DNA from: Falsiroseomonas oleicola
GTDB lineage: Bacteria; Pseudomonadota; Alphaproteobacteria; Acetobacterales; Acetobacteraceae
Assembly (NCBI RefSeq): GCF_019029495.1
Contig: NZ_JAERQM010000004.1
Coordinates: forward strand, 478,880 to 542,879
Length of the DNA: 64,000 bases
Direction: 5' to 3'
Shown here: positions 8,634-16,552 of the stretch, in pieces
How positions within the stretch are numbered: position 1 is the first letter of the stretch
Layout of the letters: every line of letters starts with the position of its first letter
Notes under the pieces: generated by a model
What the model saw: only the letters and a program-made list of their open reading frames with translations
The model's database searches: none
Told to the model about the DNA's origin: nothing
Made by a program: the position numbers and the translations under genes

Positions 8634-9647
8634 TCAGCCGCCAACCAGCGCGGCGAAGCGGCGCAGCAACTCCGGCTGCTCCGCCGCCGCGCGGGCGGCA
8701 TCCAGCGGCATGATCCGGATGGTCTTCGGGTCCGGGAAGCCGGCCGGCGGCGCGACCTCCGGATCGATCGGCAGGAAGCCCTGGCGGGAGGCCAGTTCCT
8801 GGCCCTGCCGGGACAGCAGGAAGTCGAGGAAGGCAATGGCCGCCGGGGCGTTGCGGGTGGTGGAGAGGATCGCGGCCGGCTCCGTGATGGCGGAAACGCC
8901 ATCCTCCGGGAAGACGAAGCGCACCGGTGCGCCCTTGGCGGCTTCACGGATCGGCAGGTAGTCGATGGCGATGCCGAAGGCGCGCTCGCCACCGGCCACG
9001 GCCTGCATCACCGGGCCATTGCCGCCGCGGGCCTGCACGCCATGCGCCACCAGCCGCTCCACATAGGACCAGCCGAGCGCCGGATTCTGCGCCAGCGCCG
9101 TCAGATGGATGGCGGCGGCACCGGAGACGGCCGGCGAGGGCATCGCAACCTGGTTCCGCGCGCGGGGCTCCAGAAGGTCGGTCCAGGCCTTGGGCACGAA
9201 GGGTGCGCGGGCGTGGTGGACGATGCCGGTGGTGATGAGCTTGGTGGCGAAATAGCCGCGCGCCGCATCCACCTGCGCCGCCGGCGTGCCGCCGAGCTGC
9301 ACCTCCGGGCTCGGCCGCAGCCGGCCCTCGCGGCGCAGCCCCTCGAAGGTCAGGCTGTCGGCCAGCAGCAGCACGTCGGGGCGGGGCTGGCCCGCGGCGA
9401 TCTCGGCGCGCAGCCGGGTCATGATCTGGCCGGTGCCGGCGCGGATCCATTCCACGGTGACGCCCGGATGGCGCGCCCGGAAGGCCTCCACCGTCTGCGC
9501 CGCATCGGGCTCCAGCTGGGAGGTATAGAGCACCAGCGGGCCGGAGACGCCGGAGGAGGTCCCCTGACCCAGAGCGGGTCTGCCGAGCATCCCGGTGGCG
9601 GCGAAACCCGCCGCGGCCAGACCGAAACCGCGCCTGTGAAGTGTCAT
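8634..9647 (-). CDS. ABC transporter substrate-binding protein, ferric-iron/FbpA-like family
   Basis: A 337-residue periplasmic binding protein. The N-terminus MTLHRRGFGLAAAGFAATGML ends in ALGQ and is probably a Tat or Sec signal. Typical features are LVLYTSQLEPDAAQTVEAFRARHPGV, then IAAGQPRPDVLLLAD, and a C-terminal FLDFLLSRQGQELASRQGFLPI. This profile belongs to iron(III), thiamine and aminoethylphosphonate receptors. The tyrosine pair that binds iron in FbpA is not obvious, so the ligand is open. It is first in a two-gene unit with the permease. Confidence 0.82.
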   Translation of the reverse strand: MTLHRRGFGLAAAGFAATGMLGRPALGQGTSSGVSGPLVLYTSQLEPDAAQTVEAFRARHPGVTVEWIRAGTGQIMTRLRAEIAAGQPRPDVLLLADSLTFEGLRREGRLRPSPEVQLGGTPAAQVDAARGYFATKLITTGIVHHARAPFVPKAWTDLLEPRARNQVAMPSPAVSGAAAIHLTALAQNPALGWSYVERLVAHGVQARGGNGPVMQAVAGGERAFGIAIDYLPIREAAKGAPVRFVFPEDGVSAITEPAAILSTTRNAPAAIAFLDFLLSRQGQELASRQGFLPIDPEVAPPAGFPDPKTIRIMPLDAARAAAEQPELLRRFAALVGG

Positions 9648-9815
9648 TGATTCCCCGCCGTGACCGGATGTCCTGCCGCATCTAGAGCGGCTTTGGCGGA
9701 TCGGGCAGGGGGTATGTGTGAAGTTCCTGTGGCTTTTTCCGCGACCGTGGCCGCCAAGCCCGGGCCGATGCGGCGCCCCACCGCGCCGCGCCGACCCGTG
9801 CCTGGCGATGCAAGG

Positions 9816-10466
9816 TCATGGAGGGGTCATGAAATTGGCGCTGGCGCTGGCCCGGCCGATCAGGGAGCGCATGGCGGGCGCCTCATGCCCATCGACCGCC
9901 GTCAGCGCCTCCATCGGGCAGAAATACTCATGCGGCTGCGGCATCTGGGACTTGGCGAAGCCCAGGTAGTGGCGCGCCTTCAGCCCATACAGCACGCGCA
10001 CATCGCGCACCGGCAGCACCAGCGGCTCGGTCGGGGCTTCCCGCAGCAGGCGGATCAGGCGCCAGCGCGGGGTATGATCCTCCGCCCCCACCCGGTCCAG
10101 CATCCAGCGCAGCGGGCAGACCACCAGGAGCGAGGAGGTGGAGGGGGCAAAGCGCGCCCGCTTGTCCTGGAGATTGGTGATGGAGCCGCAGGCCTCGATG
10201 CAGAGGATATCGGCATAGCGGTCCGCCGGGTCGGGGCTGAAATGCAGCCAAAGGCCGTCGGGGATGGTCCGGTAGGTATTGGTGCCGGGCAGCTTCAGGA
10301 AGGGCTGCGCCACCAGCGAGAGCTCCCCGGGCCGCCCGCGCAGCCAGGTGCCGGGCTGTTTCGGGGTGCGCGTGATTCCGGGTGGCCGCTGCGGCCAGAG
10401 GCGAAGCCGGTTGCGCACGAGTTCATCGAGTTCCTTGCCGGAGCCCGGGCGGAGTGGTTCTCTCAT
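9816..10466 (-). CDS. Hypothetical protein, unrecognised family
   Basis: A 216-residue soluble protein with no signal peptide or membrane segment and no family I recognise. The centre (LWLHFSPDPADRYADILCIEACGSITNLQDKRARFAPST) looks like an ordered alpha/beta domain. The amino-acid composition is normal for a real gene, with balanced charge, aromatic residues and few runs. The ATG at 10466 is preferred to a TTG at 10493. An AGGGGA ribosome-binding-like stretch about 11 bases upstream of it lies inside one arm of an inverted repeat. It stands alone, with convergent or divergent neighbours. Confidence 0.65.
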   Translation of the reverse strand: MREPLRPGSGKELDELVRNRLRLWPQRPPGITRTPKQPGTWLRGRPGELSLVAQPFLKLPGTNTYRTIPDGLWLHFSPDPADRYADILCIEACGSITNLQDKRARFAPSTSSLLVVCPLRWMLDRVGAEDHTPRWRLIRLLREAPTEPLVLPVRDVRVLYGLKARHYLGFAKSQMPQPHEYFCPMEALTAVDGHEAPAMRSLIGRASASANFMTPP

Positions 10467-10473
10467 TTGGTTT

Positions 10474-10530
10474 ATGTCCCCTGTGGATATCAACCCTGCG
10501 TAGATAGATTCCCTGAACTCGCGGGGACAT
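10474..10530 (-). repeat. 8-bp inverted repeat flanking the start of the unknown gene
   Basis: ATGTCCCC at 10474-10481 and its exact complement GGGGACAT at 10523-10530, 41 bases apart. On the minus strand the second arm covers the likely ribosome-binding sequence of the downstream gene, so pairing in the mRNA could hide it. Alternatively it is a split operator. An eight-base match can also arise by chance. Confidence 0.3.
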
Positions 10531-10840
10531 CAAGTCGAAACTGCATGGATTTTTAAGAAAACACGCGTTCGAGTTGCAGCCAGGGCCAAATTTCGCGGAG
10601 GGGCAGAGCTGAGCGGGAGATATTCTCCCATATGGCGAAGCTGTGACCCGACTGCATCAATAGACTTTTCCACAGGGATTCAATTGCTTGGCCTGCGGCC
10701 GCAATTGCCGCGCCCTGGATTTCGCGGCAGCGCAACGGTGGCCTGGCAGGGGGCTTGGCACGGAAGGATTTTTTCGCGCGCAGACCGCGCCGGGCGCGCT
10801 GGCCCGGGTTGTGGCCGGATGGGCGCCCGCAACCGGCATG

Positions 10841-10870
10841 AAAAAACCCCGCGCGGCAGGGCCGGCGGGG
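10841..10870 (-). terminator. Rho-independent terminator of citrate synthase
   Basis: Read on the minus strand, the sequence after the gltA stop folds as CCCCGC ... GCGGGG (10847-10870), followed directly by six T residues (A run at 10841-10846 on the plus strand). Position, about 60 bases after the stop, and the U-tract make this the clearest intrinsic terminator in the window. Confidence 0.8.
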
Positions 10871-10926
10871 CTGGAAGGGAGGCGGATGGGTGGCCTTTTC
10901 CGGCCACCCCTGGAAGGTCGCTGGCC

Positions 10927-12234
10927 TCAGCCGCGCTTCGGCACCGTGACGTAGTCCCGCTGCGTCGGGCCGGTGTAGATCTGGCGCGGGCGGCCGATGC
11001 GCTGGCTCGGATCCTCGACCATCTCCTTCCACTGGCTGACCCAGCCCACGGTGCGCGCCACGGCGAAGATCACCGTGAACATGCTGGTCGGGATGCCCAT
11101 CGCCTTCAGGATGATACCCGAATAGAAGTCGACATTCGGATACAGCTTGCGGGAGACGAAATACTCGTCCTCCAGCGCCACCTTCTCCAGCGCCATGGCG
11201 AGGTCGAGCAGCGGCTCGTCCTTGATGCCGAGCTCGGACAGCACCTCGTGGCAGCTCTGCTGCATGATCTTCGCGCGCGGGTCGAAGTTCTTGTACACGC
11301 GGTGGCCGAAGCCCATCAGCTTCACGCCGGAGTTCTTGTCCTTCACCTTCTCGATGAAGCCCGGGATGTTGTCGACATGGCCGATCTCGGCCAGCATCTT
11401 CAGCACCGCCTCATTCGCGCCGCCATGCGCCGGGCCCCAGAGCGCGGCGATGCCGGCGGCGATGCAGGCGAAGGGGTTGGCGCCGGTGGAGCCGGCCAGT
11501 CGCACGGTGGAGGTGCTGGCATTCTGCTCATGGTCGGCATGCAGGACCAGGATCTGGTCCATCGCCTTGGCGAGCGTCGGTGACACCTTGTATTCCTCGG
11601 CCGGGACCGAGTTCAGCATGTGCAGGAAGTTGGCCGCGTAGGACAGGTCGTTGCGCGGATACACGAAGGGCTGGCCGAGGCTGTACTTGTAGGCCATGGC
11701 GGCGATGGTCGGCACCTTCGCGATCAGGCGGAAGGCGGCGATCTCGCGCTGATGCGCGTCGTTGATGTCCAGGTTGTCGTGGTAGAAGGCGGCCAGCGCG
11801 CCGACCACGCCGCACATGATCGCCATCGGGTGCGCGTCGCGGCGGAACCCGTTGAAGAAGTTGCGGATCTGCTCATGCACCATGGTGTGGTAGGTCACAC
11901 CCTTGCGGAACTTCGCCAGTTCATCGGCGGTCGGCAGATCGCCGTTCATCAGCAGGTAGCAGACCTCGATGAAATCGGAATTCTCGGCCAGTTGCTCGAT
12001 CGGATAGCCGCGGTAGAGCAGAACGCCCTCGTCGCCATCGATGTAGGTGATCTGGCTCTCGCAGCTCGCGGTCTCGCCATAGCCCGGGTCGAAGGTGAAG
12101 ACGCCGAGGTCGGCATAGAGCTTGCGGATGTCGACGACATCCGGCCCGATCGATCCCTTGAGGATTGGCAGGCTGGTACTGCGGTTGGAGCCGTCGAGGG
12201 TAAAGGTGACGGACCCGTTGGCCGTGACGGTCAT
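10927..12234 (-). CDS. gltA: Citrate synthase, type II
   Basis: A 435-residue enzyme that condenses oxaloacetate with acetyl-CoA in the first step of the TCA cycle, in the cytoplasm. Active-site segments are intact: the histidine in [16 protein letters not shown], the [14 protein letters not shown] loop, and the histidine and catalytic region of [18 protein letters not shown]. Length and the N-terminal beta-strand domain match the hexameric, NADH-sensitive proteobacterial type. It is a single gene with its own terminator. Confidence 0.97.
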   Translation of the reverse strand: MTVTANGSVTFTLDGSNRSTSLPILKGSIGPDVVDIRKLYADLGVFTFDPGYGETASCESQITYIDGDEGVLLYRGYPIEQLAENSDFIEVCYLLMNGDLPTADELAKFRKGVTYHTMVHEQIRNFFNGFRRDAHPMAIMCGVVGALAAFYHDNLDINDAHQREIAAFRLIAKVPTIAAMAYKYSLGQPFVYPRNDLSYAANFLHMLNSVPAEEYKVSPTLAKAMDQILVLHADHEQNASTSTVRLAGSTGANPFACIAAGIAALWGPAHGGANEAVLKMLAEIGHVDNIPGFIEKVKDKNSGVKLMGFGHRVYKNFDPRAKIMQQSCHEVLSELGIKDEPLLDLAMALEKVALEDEYFVSRKLYPNVDFYSGIILKAMGIPTSMFTVIFAVARTVGWVSQWKEMVEDPSQRIGRPRQIYTGPTQRDYVTVPKRG

Positions 12235-12387
12235 GGCTTGCTTCCTCGCAGGCAGGGGGCGGTGGCACTCGCCTTACTCGCGCCACCGTTATGGTGCAAC
12301 GCAAGATAGGAGCCTCTCTGCCTGCTTGGCAACGTGGGGCGGGATGAAGAGTGTGACAGGGCCACCCAGGGCGACCCCGGGGCCGCC

Positions 12388-12954
12388 TCAGTTGCGGCGG
12401 CGCCAGGCGTCCGGCCGCGTGAAATCGCCAGCCCAGAGGCCGCGCCCGGACAGCCGCGCGGTGGCTTCCACCAGCAGCATCGCCGTCTCATCCTCGCCAT
12501 AGGCGAGCGCCCAGCCGGCACCGACCAGCCCGGCATTCAATTCGACCCCGGCTGCGCTGCAGCGGCCCAGGCCACGGCCGTAGCGGTCGCGCCCATGCAC
12601 CCGGCACAGCACCGACCGCCCATTGACGAGGCGGGAGAGCGCCTCCGCCGCCGCGGCGCCGCAATCGAAGGCATTGCCCTGGCCGTCGGAGCAGGTCTGT
12701 CCGCGTTCCGGCGCATCAATGCCCGACAGCCGCAGGGTGCGATCGCCCAGGCGCAGCGTATCGCCATCCACCACCCGCACCTCGGCGGCCAGCGCCGACC
12801 AGTCCTGTTCGCGCGGCGCCGAGCCCATCAGGTCGGGCGGCAGGCCGATACCGGACAGGGCGCCGACAATCAGCGCGGCGATCAGCGCGACGAAGGGCGC
12901 GCGCCAGCGGCGCGGGGTGGGGGCGGGGCGGAAGATACGGCGGCGTCGGAACAC
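12388..12954 (-). CDS. Membrane-anchored thermonuclease (SNase/TNase family)
   Basis: A 188-residue protein with an arginine-rich N-terminus, one hydrophobic helix (FVALIAALIVGALSGIG) and a staphylococcal-nuclease fold. The catalytic pattern is present: the VVDGDTLRL calcium-site aspartates, the arginine in LRLSGIDAPE, and the second arginine in HGRDRYGRGLGRC. It is expected to degrade nucleic acid on the outer face of the inner membrane or in the periplasm. The GTG at 12954 (VFRRRRIF) is chosen because it puts the helix at the N-terminus; frames further upstream lack coding character. Confidence 0.78.
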   Translation of the reverse strand: MFRRRRIFRPAPTPRRWRAPFVALIAALIVGALSGIGLPPDLMGSAPREQDWSALAAEVRVVDGDTLRLGDRTLRLSGIDAPERGQTCSDGQGNAFDCGAAAAEALSRLVNGRSVLCRVHGRDRYGRGLGRCSAAGVELNAGLVGAGWALAYGEDETAMLLVEATARLSGRGLWAGDFTRPDAWRRRN

Positions 12955-13078
12955 GGAAGGGTGCGATGCTTTGCTTCTGGACCGGCATGGCCGCCGGCAT
13001 GCACCTACGGGTAACCCAAGCGCCAAGCTCCGCGCAACCCATTCATTTATATTAAATCTTAGGCGAAAAAGGCCCGCT

Positions 13079-14554
13079 TCACCCTTGATTCCAGAAGGGT
13101 TCCGCCGCCAGCAGGGCGGCCCAGGCCTTCTCCGCGCGGCCCCGCGCGCGGCGCGACCGGGCCAGCGCCCAGCCGGCCGCGACACCGGCCGCCCAGGCCC
13201 CCGGGCCCCTCGCCTCGCCCTCAACCAGGGCGCGCGCCACGATCGCGTCATTCGCCAGGCCGAACTGTTCCTGCATCTCCGCCAGCCGCTCCAGGAAGCG
13301 GCGGCCGCGCTTGCGGCCAAACAGCGGGGTGAACAGCTCCGTCAGGTAGCGCAGCCTTTTGCCGTCCAGCCGCAGGGCGTGGAACTCGGCATCCGGAAAA
13401 TGCGCAATATCCTCACCCACGGCCTGCATCCGGCGCCAGCGCTTGGCCAGCAGGTGGCTGGCCAGATCCTCCAGCGGCGCCGCACGCCGCGCGGCGGCGG
13501 CCTCATCGGCGCTCTCGCCCCAGGGCGCGAGCACGTCCAACGCCACGGCCTGCCAGACCAGCACGCGGAATTCGGCACCGGCGAGCTGCGCCCGCAGCGC
13601 GTCATAGGCGGCGGCACGATGCGCCTGGCCGGCCGCCAGCAATCCGGCGATGCGCGCTTCCTCCGGCAGGGCCTCGGCCAGTTCGGCGCCGAGCCCGGCC
13701 AGGAACACGTCCCAATCCCGGGCCGGGCCCAGGCCGCGGGCCAGATCCTTCAGCCCGGCATCGAAACCACGCAGCGCCGGCCCATCCGCCGCGGCCCGGA
13801 AGGCCTTCAGCGCGGAGCGCAGGCGGCGCAGGGCGACGCGCATCTGGTGCACGCCCGAAGGGTCCTGCCCGGCCTCCGCCACCGGGGCGTGCCACAGCAG
13901 CACTTCCGTCAGATGGCCGATCAGCAGCTTCAGCGCCGCCTCCACGCCCATATCGGGATCGAGGCGCGGGGCGCCCAGGCGGCGGGGGCGCGGTGCCTCG
14001 CCTTGCGCCAGGGCGCGCGCCTGCTCCGCCAGGGCGAAGCGCGGCGGCAGCAGGGGCAAAGCGCGGGCCAGGGACTGGATCGTCTCCAGCACCGCCTCGG
14101 CGGGGCCGGTGAGGGTCAGGCGCGCCACCGGCTGCTCCGCCGCCCCGGCGCGCAGCGCGCCATGCAGCAGGCTGGCCTCCACCGCCCCGGCCAGCGGCAC
14201 GGTCAGCCGCCGTCCGACGAAGGCGGCCAGGGGCAATAGCGGCGTGCCGCCGGCTTCCTCGGGCGCGGCATCGGCGGCCAGGCTGGCGAGCAGTTCGGGC
14301 GGGCTGCCGGGGCGCCAGACGGCGCCGGGCAGCACCCGCAGAAGCCGGCGCGGGCTGCGGGGGCTGGAGGCTTCCAACGCCAGGCCCTGCTCCGCCAGGG
14401 CGGCCTTGGCGGTGTCGAGCCAGGTCAGCGTGGCGGCGACGGACCGGCTGCGCCCGGCGCGCCGCCCGGCCAGCACGGCGTCGCGGAACAGGCCGGCGGC
14501 CAGCGCCGGGTCCAGCGTGGCTTCCAGCGTCAGATGGGGCAGGGTGGCGGACAT
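13079..14554 (-). CDS. CHAD-domain protein with degenerate CYTH-like N-terminus
   Basis: A 491-residue soluble protein. Residues from about 205 to the end form a CHAD domain: the histidine/arginine helix GVHQMRVALRRLRSAL (from residue 234), a second basic helix RLDGKRLRYLTELF, and repeated alpha-helical arginine patches. CHAD domains bind inorganic polyphosphate. Residues 1-180 resemble a CYTH triphosphate-tunnel domain, but the usual ExExK entry motif is reduced to LTLEATLD, so catalysis is doubtful. It starts four bases after the sixA stop and is probably co-transcribed with it. Confidence 0.8.
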   Translation of the reverse strand: MSATLPHLTLEATLDPALAAGLFRDAVLAGRRAGRSRSVAATLTWLDTAKAALAEQGLALEASSPRSPRRLLRVLPGAVWRPGSPPELLASLAADAAPEEAGGTPLLPLAAFVGRRLTVPLAGAVEASLLHGALRAGAAEQPVARLTLTGPAEAVLETIQSLARALPLLPPRFALAEQARALAQGEAPRPRRLGAPRLDPDMGVEAALKLLIGHLTEVLLWHAPVAEAGQDPSGVHQMRVALRRLRSALKAFRAAADGPALRGFDAGLKDLARGLGPARDWDVFLAGLGAELAEALPEEARIAGLLAAGQAHRAAAYDALRAQLAGAEFRVLVWQAVALDVLAPWGESADEAAAARRAAPLEDLASHLLAKRWRRMQAVGEDIAHFPDAEFHALRLDGKRLRYLTELFTPLFGRKRGRRFLERLAEMQEQFGLANDAIVARALVEGEARGPGAWAAGVAAGWALARSRRARGRAEKAWAALLAAEPFWNQG

Positions 14555-14558
14555 CGGG

Positions 14559-15107
14559 TCAGGCGGTCATTTCAGGGGGATCGGCGGAGGGCAGGTCGGC
14601 GGGCGAGAGCACCCGCAGCAGCCGGCCGCCGCCCGCTTCCACCCGGCCCCAGGGCAGGGCCAGGGCGAATTCGGTCAGGGTCGCGGTGGGATAGCCCTCC
14701 GCCAGCCGCCGGGTCATCGGACTGCCGGCGGCCATGGCGGTGGGGCCGGACAGCGCCATCGCCAGGTCGTGCAGGCCGGGATTGTGGCCGATCACCAGCA
14801 CGCTGCGCGCTGTCTCCCGCACCCGGCGCAGCACGTCGATCAGGCTGGGCCAGGCGGCGAGGTAGAGGTCGTCCATCGGCTCGATCAGCGGCGGGCCTTC
14901 CAGCGGCCCCAGCGCCTCCAGCGTCTGGAGGGTGCGGCGGGCTGAGGAGACCAGCACCACATCCGGCGCCAGCCCCAGCTCCCGCATCGCCGCCCCCATG
15001 GCCACCGCCGCGCGCCGCCCGCGCGCATTCAGCGGCCGGGCGTGGTCGGAAAGGCGCGGGTCGTCCCAGGAGGACTTGGCGTGCCTCAGCAGCAGCAATT
15101 GGCGCAT
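14559..15107 (-). CDS. sixA: Phosphohistidine phosphatase SixA-like (histidine phosphatase superfamily)
   Basis: A 182-residue histidine phosphatase. It begins with the catalytic RHG-type motif LLLRHAKSSW, has the second histidine in VIGHNPGLHDLA, and the family arginine in SSARRTLQTLEAL. It is predicted to remove phosphate from phosphohistidine proteins or small phosphoesters in the cytosol. The start at 15107 places the catalytic motif at the N-terminus as in SixA. It is followed by a polyphosphate-binding CHAD gene after four bases, so a phosphate or polyphosphate role is suggested. Confidence 0.85.
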   Translation of the reverse strand: MRQLLLLRHAKSSWDDPRLSDHARPLNARGRRAAVAMGAAMRELGLAPDVVLVSSARRTLQTLEALGPLEGPPLIEPMDDLYLAAWPSLIDVLRRVRETARSVLVIGHNPGLHDLAMALSGPTAMAAGSPMTRRLAEGYPTATLTEFALALPWGRVEAGGGRLLRVLSPADLPSADPPEMTA

Positions 15108-15224
15108 GCGGACACCATGGCATGGCGGGGCCGGATTGGCGACCACCGCGCCGTTCATCCGTAGATGCCTTTTCCTTCATGGGGATGGGGCCATCTGTGC
15201 CGCCAATCTTGTTGGATGTGGGTC

Positions 15225-15947
15225 ATGACGGGTCAGGTGCTGGTCTTCGGGGCGACGGGCGGGATCGGGGCGGCGCTGGCGCGGCGCCTGGCGGCCCGCG
15301 GCGCGCGCCCCTTCCTGGTGGCGCGGCGGGAGGCGCCCCTGGCCGCGCTGGCGGCGGAACTCGGCTGCGACCACCTGGCCGCGGATGTGACGGATGCCGC
15401 CCAGCGCCAGGCGGCGGTGGCGGCGGCCGGCAGCCCGCTGGCGGGACTCGCGGTCTGCATCGGCTCCATCCTGCTGAAGCCGCTGGCGCGGCTGACCGAG
15501 GCCGAGCTGCTGGAGACCTTCCGGCTGAATGCCGCGGCGCCGGCGCTGGCGGTGCAGGCGGCCGCCCCGGCGCTGGCGGCGGGGAAGGGTGCCGTGGTGC
15601 TGTTTTCCTCCGTCGCCGCGCGCACGGGCTTTCCGAACCATGTGGCGATCAGCGCGGCCAAGGCGGCGGTGGAGGGGGTGACGGTGGCGCTCGCCGCCGA
15701 ACTGGCGCCACATATCCGCGTCAACTGCATCGCGCCGAGCCTGACCCGCACGGCGCTTGCCGAACCCCTCACGCGGAGTCCCCAGATGGCCGAAGCCATT
15801 GCCAGGCAGCACCCGATCCCCCGGCTGGGCGAGGCGGAGGACAGCGCCGCGCTGGCCGACTTCCTGCTCTCCGACGCCGCGGGCTGGATCACCGGCCAGG
15901 TCATCGGCGTCGATGGCGGGCGTGGCGCCATCGCGGGGCGCGGGTGA
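15225..15947 (+). CDS. SDR-family protein lacking the catalytic tyrosine, photolyase operon
   Basis: A 240-residue Rossmann-fold protein of the short-chain dehydrogenase/reductase family. The cofactor loop GATGGIG (residues 9-15), the NAAAP segment and the catalytic serine (FSSVA, 128-129) are present. In the YxxxK position the sequence reads ISAAK, so the usual tyrosine is isoleucine 142 while lysine 146 is kept. It may therefore bind NAD(P) without normal dehydrogenase chemistry. The stop overlaps the next start by one base. From memory, similar SDRs accompany photolyase genes in other alphaproteobacteria. Confidence 0.8.
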   Translation: MTGQVLVFGATGGIGAALARRLAARGARPFLVARREAPLAALAAELGCDHLAADVTDAAQRQAAVAAAGSPLAGLAVCIGSILLKPLARLTEAELLETFRLNAAAPALAVQAAAPALAAGKGAVVLFSSVAARTGFPNHVAISAAKAAVEGVTVALAAELAPHIRVNCIAPSLTRTALAEPLTRSPQMAEAIARQHPIPRLGEAEDSAALADFLLSDAAGWITGQVIGVDGGRGAIAGRG

Positions 15948-16552
15948 TGCGGCGGCGCGCGGTGCTGGCGGGGATTCCGGCGATGCTGATGGCCGATGCG
16001 GCCATGGCGCAACCGGCGGGGCTGGACTTCCGGATCATCCGGGCGGGCAGCGAGGTCGGCCGCCACAGTGTGCGCTTTCGCGAACAGGCCGGGGTGCTGG
16101 AGGCGGTCAGCGATGTGCGGATCGAGGTGAAGCTGATGGGCTTCACCGTCTTCCGCTACCGGCATGAGACGCTGGAGGCCTGGCGCGGCGACCGGCTGCA
16201 GGCGCTGGAGTCCCGGCTCGACAAGAACGGCACCCGCACCGAATGCAGCGCCCGCGCCACCGGCGGCGCCGTGCTGCTGCGCGCGGCGGGCGGGGAGGCC
16301 CGGCTGCCGGCCCAGGCGGCGCCGATGACCTGGTGGCGCATGGCGACGCTCCGCCCCGGCGTGCCGCTGATCGACCCCCGCAAGGGCGAGGCGGTGGCGC
16401 CGGAACTGCGCATCACCCCGGCCTCCGGCGGCAGCCGCGTGGTGGTGATCGGCGGGGAGGGGGCGGATGTCCTCTACGACGCCGCCGGCACCTGGGTGGG
16501 CTTCGCCACCACGGGCGAGGATGGCAGCGCGGTGCGCTACGAGCGCGCATGA
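15947..16552 (+). CDS. Exported DUF6134-like protein, photolyase operon
   Basis: A 201-residue protein with a signal peptide (MRRRAVLAGIPAMLMADAAMA, cut near AMAQP). The mature part is beta-rich: FRIIRAGSEVGRHSVRF, then VRIEVKLMGFTVFRYRHE and RLDKNGTRTECSARA. This resembles DUF6134/DUF3108-type periplasmic beta-barrel proteins of unknown function. It is squeezed between an SDR gene (one-base overlap) and the photolyase gene (four-base ATGA overlap), so the three are translationally coupled. Family assignment is from memory and tentative; being exported, it cannot act directly with photolyase in the cytoplasm. Confidence 0.7.
   Translation: MRRRAVLAGIPAMLMADAAMAQPAGLDFRIIRAGSEVGRHSVRFREQAGVLEAVSDVRIEVKLMGFTVFRYRHETLEAWRGDRLQALESRLDKNGTRTECSARATGGAVLLRAAGGEARLPAQAAPMTWWRMATLRPGVPLIDPRKGEAVAPELRITPASGGSRVVVIGGEGADVLYDAAGTWVGFATTGEDGSAVRYERA

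Larger units (their letters stand above)
10467..10926. other. Gene-poor interval between the unknown gene and citrate synthase
   Basis: About 460 bases with no convincing gene. It holds the upstream region and inverted repeat of the unknown gene, a perfect 6-bp-stem palindrome (GGGAGA-TAT-TCTCCC, 10615-10629) of unknown role, and the terminator of citrate synthase. The frames that cross it on both strands are arginine/alanine/proline-rich and show no protein-like pattern. Base composition around 10530-10680 is noticeably more AT-rich than the flanks, as expected of non-coding DNA. Confidence 0.6.

Noticed and set aside
8567-8992. Longer reading frame of the ABC permease extending into the binding protein gene
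   Set aside because: The extra 142 codons are arginine/proline/serine-rich antisense-type sequence overlapping a well-supported gene.
10615-10629. GGGAGA-TAT-TCTCCC palindrome
   Set aside because: A perfect but short stem with a 3-base loop, no U-tract and no nearby start or stop codon; kept only as a note in the interval description.
10684-11583. Plus-strand frame opposite citrate synthase
   Set aside because: It has histidine/arginine/alanine-rich composition and lies across the citrate synthase gene and its terminator.
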